From contig CAWUKT010000076.1 in assembly GCA_963923035.1 (NCBI GenBank), positions 1 to 34,105 of the forward strand: a DNA stretch of 34,105 bases, written 5' to 3'. The position numbers were made by a program, and so were the translations under genes. Within the stretch, counting starts at the first letter, position 1. Every line of letters starts with the position of its first letter. The notes under the pieces were generated by a model. It ran no database searches and was not told the origin of the DNA. It saw only the letters and a program-made list of their open reading frames with translations. The stretch is from CAWUKT01 sp963923035. Its GTDB lineage: Bacteria > Bacteroidota > Bacteroidia > J057 > JADKCL01. Shown in pieces: positions 7,953 to 16,342 of this stretch.

Positions 7953-8975
7953 ATGGCACAAATCGAACACAACGCTCCCCTCAAGGACCTCAACACATTT
8001 GGGATGAAGGTCAATGCCCAGCGCCTTGCCCATGTAAGAAATGAGACCGAATTGCAGGAAATGCATGCAGGAAATCTATTTTCTGAAGGGCCATTATTGG
8101 TCCTCGGAGGAGGAAGTAACGTTTTGTTCACTCAGAATGTGACCGGATTGGTAGTGTGCATGGAAATGAAGGGGAAAAGAATCGTGCAAGAAAATGGAGA
8201 TGAATTGGTCCTCGAAGTGGCGGCGGGAGAGGATTGGCACGGACTGGTTGAGTATACCATGGAACAGGATTGGGGGGGCTTGGAAAACCTGTCTCTGATC
8301 CCCGGAAAGGTAGGCGCCGCGCCCATCCAGAACATCGGGGCCTACGGCGTCGAACTGCGCGACCGCTTTGTTTACCTCGACTATTTCCACCTCGCCACCG
8401 GCGAGGTCCAGCGGTTTACGGCCGCCGAATGCGCATTCGGCTACCGGGACTCCATCTTCAAGCGCGAGCTGAAGGGCCAGGGGATCATCCTCCGGGTCGC
8501 CCTCCGCCTCTCGCAACGCAACCATGTCTTGAATACTTCCTACGGTGCCATCGGCAAAGAGCTCGAGCAGCGGGGCATCACCGCCCCGACCATCCAGGAT
8601 GTGAGCCAGGTGGTCATCGACATCCGGCGGAGCAAGCTCCCCGACCCGGCCGAAATCGGCAACAGCGGCAGCTTCTTCAAGAATCCCGAGCTCCCCAACG
8701 CCCAATTTGAGGCCCTCAAAGCGGACTACCCGGACCTGCCGGGCTATGTGGTTTCCGAGACCGTCACCAAGGTTCCGGCCGCCTGGCTCATCGACCGGGC
8801 GGGCTGGAAAGGCCAAACCTTCGGCAATTATGGCGTGCACAAACGCCAGGCCCTGGTCCTCGTCAACTACGGCGGCGCCCGGGGACAGGACATTTACGAC
8901 CTGTCCCAGCGCATCCTGGAATCGGTCCGCGACAAATACGGCGTGGAATTGGAGCGGGAAGTGAACGTGATCTGA
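7953..8975 (+). CDS. murB: UDP-N-acetylenolpyruvoylglucosamine reductase (MurB)
   Basis: MurB is the FAD enzyme that reduces UDP-GlcNAc-enolpyruvate to UDP-MurNAc with NADPH, the second committed step of peptidoglycan synthesis in the cytoplasm. The 340-residue protein matches the E. coli-type (type I) enzyme in length and motifs: N-T-F-G near residue 15, the FAD loop G-G-G-S-N (52-56), L-I-P-G-x-V-G-A-A-P-I-Q-N-I-G-A-Y-G-V-E (115-134), Y-R-D-S-I-F-K (164-170, catalytic Arg), G-N-S-G-S-F-F-K-N-P (236-245, catalytic Ser240) and the C-terminal E-R-E-V with Glu336. The reading frame is open further upstream (possible ATGs at 7932 and 7827), but 7953 gives the normal family N-terminus; 7932 is the next best. 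It is transcribed divergently from the efflux operon. Confidence 0.95.
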   Translation: MAQIEHNAPLKDLNTFGMKVNAQRLAHVRNETELQEMHAGNLFSEGPLLVLGGGSNVLFTQNVTGLVVCMEMKGKRIVQENGDELVLEVAAGEDWHGLVEYTMEQDWGGLENLSLIPGKVGAAPIQNIGAYGVELRDRFVYLDYFHLATGEVQRFTAAECAFGYRDSIFKRELKGQGIILRVALRLSQRNHVLNTSYGAIGKELEQRGITAPTIQDVSQVVIDIRRSKLPDPAEIGNSGSFFKNPELPNAQFEALKADYPDLPGYVVSETVTKVPAAWLIDRAGWKGQTFGNYGVHKRQALVLVNYGGARGQDIYDLSQRILESVRDKYGVELEREVNVI

Positions 8976-8990
8976 TTGGCTAACCTACCA

Positions 8991-11140
8991 TTACCCCACC
9001 ATTATTTTTTCTGCCCCCTCCCAATCTTCTCCCCGCAGCCGGAGCACATACAACCCTTGCAATCCCCCCAGTAGTTCAATGGTCACCTCTCTCCTCCCCT
9101 TGGGCAGGTCATATTCTGTTAGTATCCGTCCCTGAACATCCATCAAGGCCGCCGTACCCGAGTGAGAAAGCGGCTGGGGAAAACGAATGATCACCTGGCC
9201 GGATTCAAGGCTAAGGGTATATCTCGATGCAGGCCAATTGGGCTCGGGATTTCCCACTGGAAAAGGATTGTCCACGCGGACCAGGCTCGCCGCAGTCACG
9301 CCCAAGTAGAGGCGGTTGGCGCTTGGAACCGTGAGTCCTACATTCGCCGAGCAGGAAAATATATCGATCTTGTTCCAGGTAAAGCCGCCATCGTTCGTGA
9401 CCCGCAGGGAATTGTCGGGCGCCGTCCCATCCAGCCAAACCCCATTCAGAGGATCGGAAAAATGGAGCTCGGCGATCACCGACGGATCCAAATTGCTGGG
9501 GCGGGTGGTCCAGGTCATGCCTCCATCGGTAGAGACGGCCAATTGCGAACTGTCTTTGCCCACAAACACCTCCTGCTCCGACGTGATGTCAAAATTCCAG
9601 ACCGCATTGGGGGGCAGCACATAGATATGGCTCCAGGTCAGCCCGGCGTCCGTGGTCTTGTGGAGGGTATCCTGCACCCGGAGATAGGCCACCTGATCGC
9701 TGGCCACCTTGATCGTCCGGCTGATATAGGAGACTCCATCCGGAATCGAATCCACAAAGGTCCAGGTCTGGCCGCGGTCCGCAGTGCGGTATAGCTGCCG
9801 GTAAGTGGTCGCCAGGCCAAAATTTCCAGAAGGGGAAAAGCCCAACCGGGGGACAGCCAGATTCATGCCAGCAAATTCCGGATTGGCCACCCAGGTCTGC
9901 CCTCCATCCGTCGTATAGTTCATCCCGTTGGTTCCGGTCCCACCCACAAATCCCGAGTCCGGGGATAGGAAATCAATCTCAAAGATATTGTCCATCCCAT
10001 CCAAGGGAGCTTCCTCCCAGGTCACGCCGCCATTCGTCGAATGGATCAGGCGTCCCCGTTGATCAAAGATGTGGTAATTGGCCAACCAAAGTTCATCGTC
10101 AGTCAGGGCAAAGACGTCCTGGATGCCATGCGCGCGGGCCGGGAGGGTATCAGTGGCCAGGAAAGTAGTCGAAACGGCCCCGTCCTGGGTGTACAAGGGG
10201 GAGTTGCCTTCGAAAATATAACCTTCATCTTCGCTGGCGAATTCAATGGGCCAGCGCGCCGGTCCCACCGGCCTCGCCGGCGGCAAGGTCGTCACGGCAA
10301 TCCATGTCTGCCCGGCATACTCCGTCTTGAAGAGCCGGCCCTCCGGACTGTAAGCATAGCCGGTGCTGTCGCTGGGAAAGGCGGCGTCCGAGACATTCAG
10401 CATCTCGGCGGGCACATTCGGCTGCACCGTCCACACCTTGCCCCCATCCGTGGAATATCCGTAGATATTGCTGGGCCCAAAGCCGTGACAGGTCCCGCCG
10501 GGGGCGTAGCGCACCACATCAAAATCATACAGGAAGCTGGACACGTCGGTCCACGTCTGGCCACCATCATCCGTATGGTGTTGGGAGCCATTGTTCCACA
10601 CAATGACTCCCTCTGTCGGACTCCGAAAGGCCAGGTCGGTGATGTGGGCTCCACTGTTCAGGGGGGAGATATTGAACCAGGTGGCCCCCGCGTCGTTGGT
10701 TTTCCAGAGCGAGGTGAACAAACTACTGATGTAGGCGATGCTGTCGGTGACCCACTCTACCTCCCGGCCGCCAATCAGCTGCGGCGAGGGATCTTCGGTC
10801 CAAGTGATGCCCCCATCCAGGGTATGGTAAACGCCATTTTGACCGACGATGGTCCCTTTGAGGTCGTCGTACATGTCGATCCGGAGGGGGTACGTTCCCG
10901 GGGCCACCGTATAGGGCATCCAGCTTTGTCCCTTGTCGGTCGACCGGAATACCACGCCGCATCCGCCCAGCGACAGGATATTGCCGTTTGGGGTGATTTC
11001 AGCATCAAAGGTCCACAGGCCAGCGAAGAAGGCGCGACGAATTGCACCTGGGGACTCTGGGCCATCAACGGTGGAGAAATGAGGAGGAAGGTCAGGCAAA
11101 AAAGCAGGAGCGCCCGGGATGGAGCGTAGATTTTGATCAT
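8991..11140 (-). pseudogene. YCF48/BNR-type propeller protein with T9SS sorting domain, frameshifted after the signal peptide
   Basis: First-listed of four tandem paralogues. A proper start (ATG at 11138-11140) encodes a signal peptide and early mature region (hydrophobic core L-L-L-F-C-L-T-F-L-L-I, cleavage near L-M-A-Q, then Q-F-V-A-P-S-S-L-A), but this frame runs into non-homologous sequence. The rest of the protein (about 690 residues) is in the frame reached by a net one-base shift near 11018-11025, where A-G-L-W-T-F-D-A-E begins. Read through the shift it matches the paralogues closely (A-P-F-S-L-A-G). The long frame continues open upstream to 11318, but that extension has no signal peptide and no homology. 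There are 13 D-x-G-x-x-W-like motifs, the seventh degenerate, then a C-terminal T9SS type A-like sorting domain (M-D-V-Q-G-R-I-L ... G-L-Y-V-L-R-L). Without the signal peptide the product could not be exported. It could be a pseudogene, phase-variable, or a sequencing error. Confidence 0.8.
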
Positions 11141-11354
11141 GGTAAATAGGTATCGGTGTTTCTGGTTGGCCGCAAAATAAAACCCTCAGACAATAATTCC
11201 TCATGGGATTCACCTTGGATTCCCCGAAAAGTCCTTGGGTTTGCATTGAATCTCCCTCCCACCTGACTCCACCTATCAGGATGCTGCCAAGGCAAACAAA
11301 TGGGCGGTGAGCGGACAATAGCTACTGCAATCGGATAGCTGATCTAAACGGGGG

Positions 11355-13514
11355 CTATCGAAACAAAATCTTGTGGTAGCCGGCTAAATCCCCAGATCCA
11401 ACCTTCAACAGGTACATGCCCCGGAGGGGACGCCCCAACTTGAGTTCGGCGGTGGAAGCGCCTTTCGACAGGTCCCATTGCTCTATGGTTCTTCCCTGCA
11501 AATCCACCAGGACCGCAATTCCATTTTCCTTTAGCACCTCCTCAAAGCCCAGCTCAATGACTCCCTCGGCGATGTGTACGGCATAGCCCGGCGTGGTTGG
11601 CTGCGGCTCCCAGTTGCCGACGGCGAAGGGCGCGTCTACCTGCACCACCACGCCCCCGGATCCACCGGCCCACAACCGATTTTCTCCTGCCACCTCAAAA
11701 CTCAAGACGCTGCCACAAAAGTGAATGTCAATCGGCGTCCAGGTCATTCCCCCATCTAGGGTCTGGAAAATATAGTTGCGCTCATCGGCCTCGTCGTACC
11801 AATAGCCCCGTTGCGCATCCAGGAACTTGATTCCCCCGATGAAATACCGTTGTTGGCTGAGTCCCATGAAGCGGGTGCCCCAGTTTGCGCCCCCGTCGTA
11901 GGTATACAGGAGGCGGGCACTGTCGGCAGCAATGTAGATGGTATCTTCGCTGAGGGCCTCAAAATCGGCCAGCACGGGGAAGCCCGAGGAATTGGCGATG
12001 CCCAGCACGACAGCCCAGGATTGGCCAGCATCGGTGGTTTTGAACAGGGTATCGCTGGCCAGGACAAAAGCCGTTTGTTCGTCCAGGACCTCCGCTTCCC
12101 GCCGGAAATAGAAGGCCGATTCCGAAAAGCCACGCGAATTGAACCAGGTTGCCCCTTGGTCAGTCGTCACGCCTAGCGTATAGAGCCCCACCGAAATCCC
12201 AAAGTTTCCGGAGGGAGAGAAATCGATTCCAAAGCTTCCATAACTCAAGGCGGAATAGGTGGGCATCCGGTTCCAGGTTTGCCCCCCATCCGTGGTTTTG
12301 TTCATTTCCGACCGCTGGCCGTCCACCGCAAAGCCCAGGTTAGAATTGACAAAGTGGATCTCCCGGAGGAAGTTGATCGAGTCCAGGATCGCCGCCTGCC
12401 AGGTCATTCCGTCATCGGTGGTGTGGAGGGCCCGGGGACCTTGGGCCGCACTCGGAAAAACGCCCAGCCAGTAATCGGTTTCGGAGAGGGCCTCAATGGA
12501 ATACACGATGTTGGCATCGGCGACCAGCAGGTCATTGGTCAGTTGTTCGAGGGTATTTCCCCCGTCGGTGGTCCGCAGCGGAACCGAATTTTCAAATATC
12601 AGGCCCTCGTTCGGCCCGCTGAAGGCCAACTGCACATTGAAACCGTTGTAGTTGAAGGGATTGGGGTTCGGAATGGTGTCCCAGCTCTGGCCTGTATTGG
12701 TCGTCTTGAGCAAACGGCTCCCCACGGCGTAGGCAAAACCGGTGCTGTCCGGAAAAAACACAATGTCGGTCAGGTCCACCAGCTTGCTGTTCAATTCTGG
12801 TTCGCTCCAACTGAGTCCGCCATTGGTTGACGTGGCATGGAGGGAGCCGCCGACGTAGGCATGCGCCGTCCCAAAGGGATCGAAGCGCACCAAGCTAATG
12901 TCAAAGGTGCTGTCGAGCAAGCTCGTCCAGGTAGCACCACCATCGCTGGTATAGAATTGTTCCGGGGTGACATAGGCGACCACTCCTTCCAAGGGCGTCC
13001 GGAAATCGAAGTCCTGCACGTGGTTGATGCTCGGGGACGGAGAGATATTCTGCCAGGAATTGCCCGCGTCGGTGGTCTTGATGAACATTGCCGAATCACC
13101 GCTGACATACCCGATGCTGTCGGTGACCCACTTGACTTTGCGGGCCCGGGTCGTGGGGGCCGTGGGGTCCGGGGACCAGGAATTGCCGCCGTTGGTGGTG
13201 TGAAAAATGCCTTTGGTGCCCACGATGGTCCCGCGCTGGGAGTCGATCATGTCGATCCCATCCAGGCGGCCACCGCGGGACGCGGTGGTGACCTCCCAAT
13301 GGTCACCGTTGTCGGTGCTTTTGAACACGAGTCCGCATTCGCCTACGGCGAAAATCGTCCCATTGCCGAGGTGCTCGGCATCGTAGATGAATCCGCCCAT
13401 GGAAAACGGAGCGATGAATTTGCTGGTGGGTTGCTGCCCAATTAACCCGCCGGGGAACATGAAGCAGCATACGGACCATAGAAATAGTTTACACAGAGTT
13501 TGTTTTGCATTCAT
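11355..13514 (-). CDS. Secreted YCF48/BNR-type beta-propeller protein with T9SS sorting domain
   Basis: An intact 719-residue member of the array. I chose the ATG at 13512-13514 because it gives a normal signal peptide (MNAKQT, hydrophobic core, cleavage near G-L-I-G-QQPTS), matching the paralogue start M-N-V-K-Q-T; the open frame upstream adds only unrelated residues. The mature protein has 13 motifs of the form T-[TS]-D-G-G-x-T-W spaced about 45-55 residues, typical of YCF48-related/BNR propellers; motif 7 reads T-T-D-G-G-N-T-L-E and lacks the Trp. Its only two mature cysteines lie just before motif 1 (G-E-C-G) and just after motif 13 (H-F-C-G). The last 75 or so residues are a T9SS type A-like sorting domain (V-D-L-Q-G-R-T-I ... 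G-M-Y-L-L-K-V ... K-I-L-F-R), so it should be released or attached at the cell surface. The binding partner is unknown. Confidence 0.85.
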   Translation of the reverse strand: MNAKQTLCKLFLWSVCCFMFPGGLIGQQPTSKFIAPFSMGGFIYDAEHLGNGTIFAVGECGLVFKSTDNGDHWEVTTASRGGRLDGIDMIDSQRGTIVGTKGIFHTTNGGNSWSPDPTAPTTRARKVKWVTDSIGYVSGDSAMFIKTTDAGNSWQNISPSPSINHVQDFDFRTPLEGVVAYVTPEQFYTSDGGATWTSLLDSTFDISLVRFDPFGTAHAYVGGSLHATSTNGGLSWSEPELNSKLVDLTDIVFFPDSTGFAYAVGSRLLKTTNTGQSWDTIPNPNPFNYNGFNVQLAFSGPNEGLIFENSVPLRTTDGGNTLEQLTNDLLVADANIVYSIEALSETDYWLGVFPSAAQGPRALHTTDDGMTWQAAILDSINFLREIHFVNSNLGFAVDGQRSEMNKTTDGGQTWNRMPTYSALSYGSFGIDFSPSGNFGISVGLYTLGVTTDQGATWFNSRGFSESAFYFRREAEVLDEQTAFVLASDTLFKTTDAGQSWAVVLGIANSSGFPVLADFEALSEDTIYIAADSARLLYTYDGGANWGTRFMGLSQQRYFIGGIKFLDAQRGYWYDEADERNYIFQTLDGGMTWTPIDIHFCGSVLSFEVAGENRLWAGGSGGVVVQVDAPFAVGNWEPQPTTPGYAVHIAEGVIELGFEEVLKENGIAVLVDLQGRTIEQWDLSKGASTAELKLGRPLRGMYLLKVGSGDLAGYHKILFR

Positions 13515-13761
13515 AATACTTCGGTCAGTGGAAAACAGGTATTCTATTGTTAGGAGGTTCAATTTAGCAAAAATGCGGTTCATTGCCCATCCCCACCCGC
13601 TCAAACGCTGCTTCAAGGCTTCCCGACCAATCCATCCCAACTCCTACATGTACTGACAAAGTCCTGGTTTTCAAGACAGGCCCTATGCTTTCTCCAGCTT
13701 CCGAATCAGTTGTCCATTTCTCAATCTTCCCCTCTTTTTTCCCTTCTCCCCCAAATACAAA

Positions 13762-13799
13762 CACCGGGCAACCCACCCCGAAGAGTCGATTGCCCGGTG
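13762..13799 (-). terminator. Hairpin terminator after the third propeller gene
   Basis: CACCGGGCAA (13762-13771) and TTGCCCGGTG (13790-13799) form a perfect 10-bp stem 14 nt past the stop codon at 13813. On the minus strand it is followed by TTTGTATTTG, a moderate U-tract. Confidence 0.7.
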
Positions 13800-13812
13800 A
13801 AATCTTATCATC

Positions 13813-14973
13813 CTACCGGAACAGCAGCTTGTGGTAGCCGTTCAACTCATCACTCTCGACTTTCAGGAGATACATTCCGTGGAAGGGGCGTCCCAATTCA
13901 AGCTCGGCAAAAGCACTGCCTTTCGCCAAGTCCCAGGTCTGAACCGTTTTTCCCTGCAAATCCACCAAGACGGCTTTCCCTTCCTTTCTCAGCACCTCCT
14001 CAAATCCCAGCTCAATGGCCCCCTCGGCGATGTGGAGGGAATAGCCCCACGCCTCCGGTTGCGGTTCCCAGTTGCCGACGGCGAAGGGCGCGTCGACCTG
14101 AATGATCATCCCTCCCAATCCGCCGATCCAGAGTCGGTCTTCATCCAACACTTCGAGGACTTCCCGACCGGTGCAATTGTTGATGTCGATGGGCGTCCAA
14201 TTGATCCCACCATCCAGCGTCTGGAAGATATAGTTGCGGTCATCGGCGTCATCCACCCAGTATCCGCGCTTGGAATCCAAAAATTCGATGCCGGTCACGC
14301 CGTAATCCAATTGGGTGCCGGCCACAAAGCGGGTTCCCCAGGTCGTGCCGCCGTCATAGGAGTACATGAGGCGCGAACTGTCCCGGGCCACCATGACCGT
14401 ATCAGGATGGGGCGCCATCACGTCGAATAAACTCGGAAAAGGAGAGTTCGGCCCACCCGTGGTCACCAAAATCGTCGCCCAGGTCTGGCCACCGTCCAGG
14501 GTTTTCATCACCGAATCCTCCGCAATGGCGTAGGCGACGAGGTCACTGGGAACCGCCACCTTCCGTTCGATGAAGGGCACCACATAATCCAAAGGCGTGC
14601 CCTGGCTCCAGGTGATCCCTTGATCCGTGGTATAGGAAATCGACTCATCGCCGATGGCGATGCCCAGGTTGCCGGAAGGCGAAAAGTCAAACTCTCGTAC
14701 GACATCCAATTGGGTATTAAAATGGGGGATCGGGGTCCAGGTCTGGCCCCCATCGGAGGTCCGGGCCACTCCGACCGGCTGCGATCCTCCAACAAACCCC
14801 ACGTTGGAGCTCAGGAAATGGACTGTTCGCGGCACAGGAACCGAGTCGATCTCAACTTTGTCCCAACTCAGACCGGCATCCGTGGTGTGAAACAGACCTG
14901 CGCTGGGGGCAGTGGAAAAGAAAGTCGTGGCCCACAGTTCGTTCGCAGATACCGCGTGCATGTCAGTGATCAA
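13813..14973 (-). CDS. C-terminal half of a frameshifted YCF48/BNR-type T9SS propeller protein
   Basis: This 386-residue frame continues the protein encoded by 14970-15965. It starts without a signal peptide (the first possible start is a TTG overlapping the upstream stop, as TTGA). It holds motifs 8-13 of the 13-motif repeat series, the downstream Cys (N-N-C-T), and the sorting domain (V-D-L-Q-G-K-T-V ... G-M-Y-L-L-K-V ... K-L-L-F-R). It is closest to 11355-13514: the linker V-D-A-P-F-A-V-G-N-W-E-P-Q-P is shared residue for residue. The segment D-M-H-A-V-S-A-N-E-L-W aligns with E-A-L-S-E-T-D-Y-W of that paralogue, so the two frames together once formed one protein of about 715 residues. Alone it could not be exported. 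A missing base in the assembly would restore the full gene. Confidence 0.75.
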   Translation of the reverse strand: MITDMHAVSANELWATTFFSTAPSAGLFHTTDAGLSWDKVEIDSVPVPRTVHFLSSNVGFVGGSQPVGVARTSDGGQTWTPIPHFNTQLDVVREFDFSPSGNLGIAIGDESISYTTDQGITWSQGTPLDYVVPFIERKVAVPSDLVAYAIAEDSVMKTLDGGQTWATILVTTGGPNSPFPSLFDVMAPHPDTVMVARDSSRLMYSYDGGTTWGTRFVAGTQLDYGVTGIEFLDSKRGYWVDDADDRNYIFQTLDGGINWTPIDINNCTGREVLEVLDEDRLWIGGLGGMIIQVDAPFAVGNWEPQPEAWGYSLHIAEGAIELGFEEVLRKEGKAVLVDLQGKTVQTWDLAKGSAFAELELGRPFHGMYLLKVESDELNGYHKLLFR

Positions 14974-15965
14974 AATGCCAACTCCAAATCCACAGCCATC
15001 TGGTCGAAGGAATTGCCGCCGTCTGAGGTCCGAAGCGGGACCAGGCCTTCAAAAACAAAGCCCTCATTGGCCCCGCTGAATTCGATTTGGACACCAAAAC
15101 CTTGCAAATTCAGGGGATTCGGAACCGAGACGGTATCCCAGGTCTGGCCTGCATCGATGGTTTTGAGAAAGCGGAAGGTGGAGCTATATGCATAGCCGAT
15201 GCTGTCGGCGGGAAAGCTAACGTCCGTGATGTCGCGGAGGGGATCGGCGAAGGTCGTGGTGGACCAGGACAATCCACCATTGGTGGAGGTCGCATAGCCC
15301 ACGCCATCGCCAAACGCATGGGCCACGCCCATGGGATCGAAGCGGACAAATTCGATGTTCTGGGTGCTGTCGGCAAGGTCGACCCAGGTCGCGCCGCCGT
15401 CGCTGGTGTAAAATTGTTCGTCGCGGAAAAATGCGACCACGCCCTCGTCGGGCGTACGGAAGTCAAAGTCCGTGACCCAGTACTGGGTCGAACCAGGCGA
15501 AACGTCCACCCAGGAATTGCCGGCGTCGGTGGTCTTGATAAACATCGACGAGTCGCCCCCGACATAGCCAATGCTGTCGGTGACCCACTTCACCTTGCGG
15601 GCGCGGGTGGTCGGGGCAGTCGGATCCTGGAACCAGGAATTGCCGCCGTTGGTGGTGTGGGAGATGCCGTCCCAGCCGACGATGGTGCCGCGTTGGGCAT
15701 CGACCATGTCGATCCCGTGGAGCCGGCTGCCGCGGGCAGCGGTCGTCACGTCCCAGGTATCACCGTTGTCGAAGCTGCGGAATACATTTCCGCAATCGGC
15801 CGCGACGAAGACCGTGCCGTTGCCGAGGTCGTCGGCGTCGATGACTGAACCCGCCAGGGAAAAGGGAGCGATGAACTTGCTCGTGGGTTGCTGGGCCATC
15901 AATGCGGCCGCAGGCAGCAGAATGAGGAGTCCGAATGTTAGAAGAATGGTTTGCTTTACGTTCAT
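14970..15965 (-). CDS. N-terminal half of a frameshifted YCF48/BNR-type T9SS propeller protein
   Basis: The 331-residue frame begins with a clear signal peptide (MNVKQT, hydrophobic core, A-L-M-A-QQPTS) and contains motifs 1-7 of the repeat series, including the degenerate seventh (T-S-D-G-G-N-S-F-D), then stops at TGA (14970-14972) after D-L-E-L-A-F. The paralogue at 11355-13514 continues without a break at this point, and the frame one base back carries the matching sequence. The net -1 shift lies at or just before ATTTTGATC; it sits at the junction between the first seven and last six motifs. The sequence around the shift is not a standard X-XXY-YYZ slippery heptamer. As it stands, the product would be a secreted seven-motif propeller without a T9SS sorting domain. 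Confidence 0.75.
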   Translation of the reverse strand: MNVKQTILLTFGLLILLPAAALMAQQPTSKFIAPFSLAGSVIDADDLGNGTVFVAADCGNVFRSFDNGDTWDVTTAARGSRLHGIDMVDAQRGTIVGWDGISHTTNGGNSWFQDPTAPTTRARKVKWVTDSIGYVGGDSSMFIKTTDAGNSWVDVSPGSTQYWVTDFDFRTPDEGVVAFFRDEQFYTSDGGATWVDLADSTQNIEFVRFDPMGVAHAFGDGVGYATSTNGGLSWSTTTFADPLRDITDVSFPADSIGYAYSSTFRFLKTIDAGQTWDTVSVPNPLNLQGFGVQIEFSGANEGFVFEGLVPLRTSDGGNSFDQMAVDLELAF

Positions 15966-16342
15966 GTCAAATAGGTTCGGGGAATAAAAGTAGTTTCAGG
16001 CTAGCGACAAAAAAGGTGGTTCTCTTGAAGTTCTGGCGTGAAAGTAGCAATATTTATTCTCCCTCCAACCTTGCCCATCTTCCAAGCAATCGACCGCATT
16101 TCATGATATTCCAAGAGAAATAACCGCCTTTTGCACTCTAAATCCCTGATGAACAGTCCTCAGTTGTTCCCATGTTTTCCTCTTCTGTAACATGATTTTG
16201 TCCCGACATATTGCCCCTTTTTACCATTCTCCCCGACCCGAGTTTCCCTTTTCCCATTGCTCCCTCCCTTTTTCCAACAAAAGCTCCATTCCCCGAGGAG
16301 GAAATGGAGCTTTCATCCGTGAAACAGAACTTTTCTTGTACC
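15966..16342. other. Intergenic region between two propeller genes
   Basis: 377 nt without a credible gene. It contains the terminator of the upstream propeller gene (16280-16313), a C/T-rich low-complexity tract on the plus strand (about 16195-16275, with runs such as CCATTCTCC and TTTCCCTTTTCCC), and the promoter region of the 15965 start. A TACTTTTA box (minus strand) resembles the -7 element, but I see no correctly spaced TTTG. Confidence 0.6.
16280..16313 (-). terminator. Rho-independent terminator of the 16343-18490 gene
   Basis: AAAGCTCCATT (16280-16290) and AATGGAGCTTT (16303-16313) form a perfect 11-bp stem with a 12-nt loop. It is followed on the minus strand by TTG and lies 29 nt past the stop codon. 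The A/U-rich outer end of the stem supplies part of the U-tract. Confidence 0.75.

Noticed and set aside
11141..11318. Upstream part of the long frame of the first propeller gene
   Set aside because: No signal peptide and no similarity to paralogues; the homologous N-terminus lies in another frame starting at 11140.
14960..14990. Programmed -1 ribosomal frameshift in the third propeller gene
   Set aside because: No X-XXY-YYZ slippery heptamer and no obvious downstream stem-loop; mutation or assembly error is simpler.
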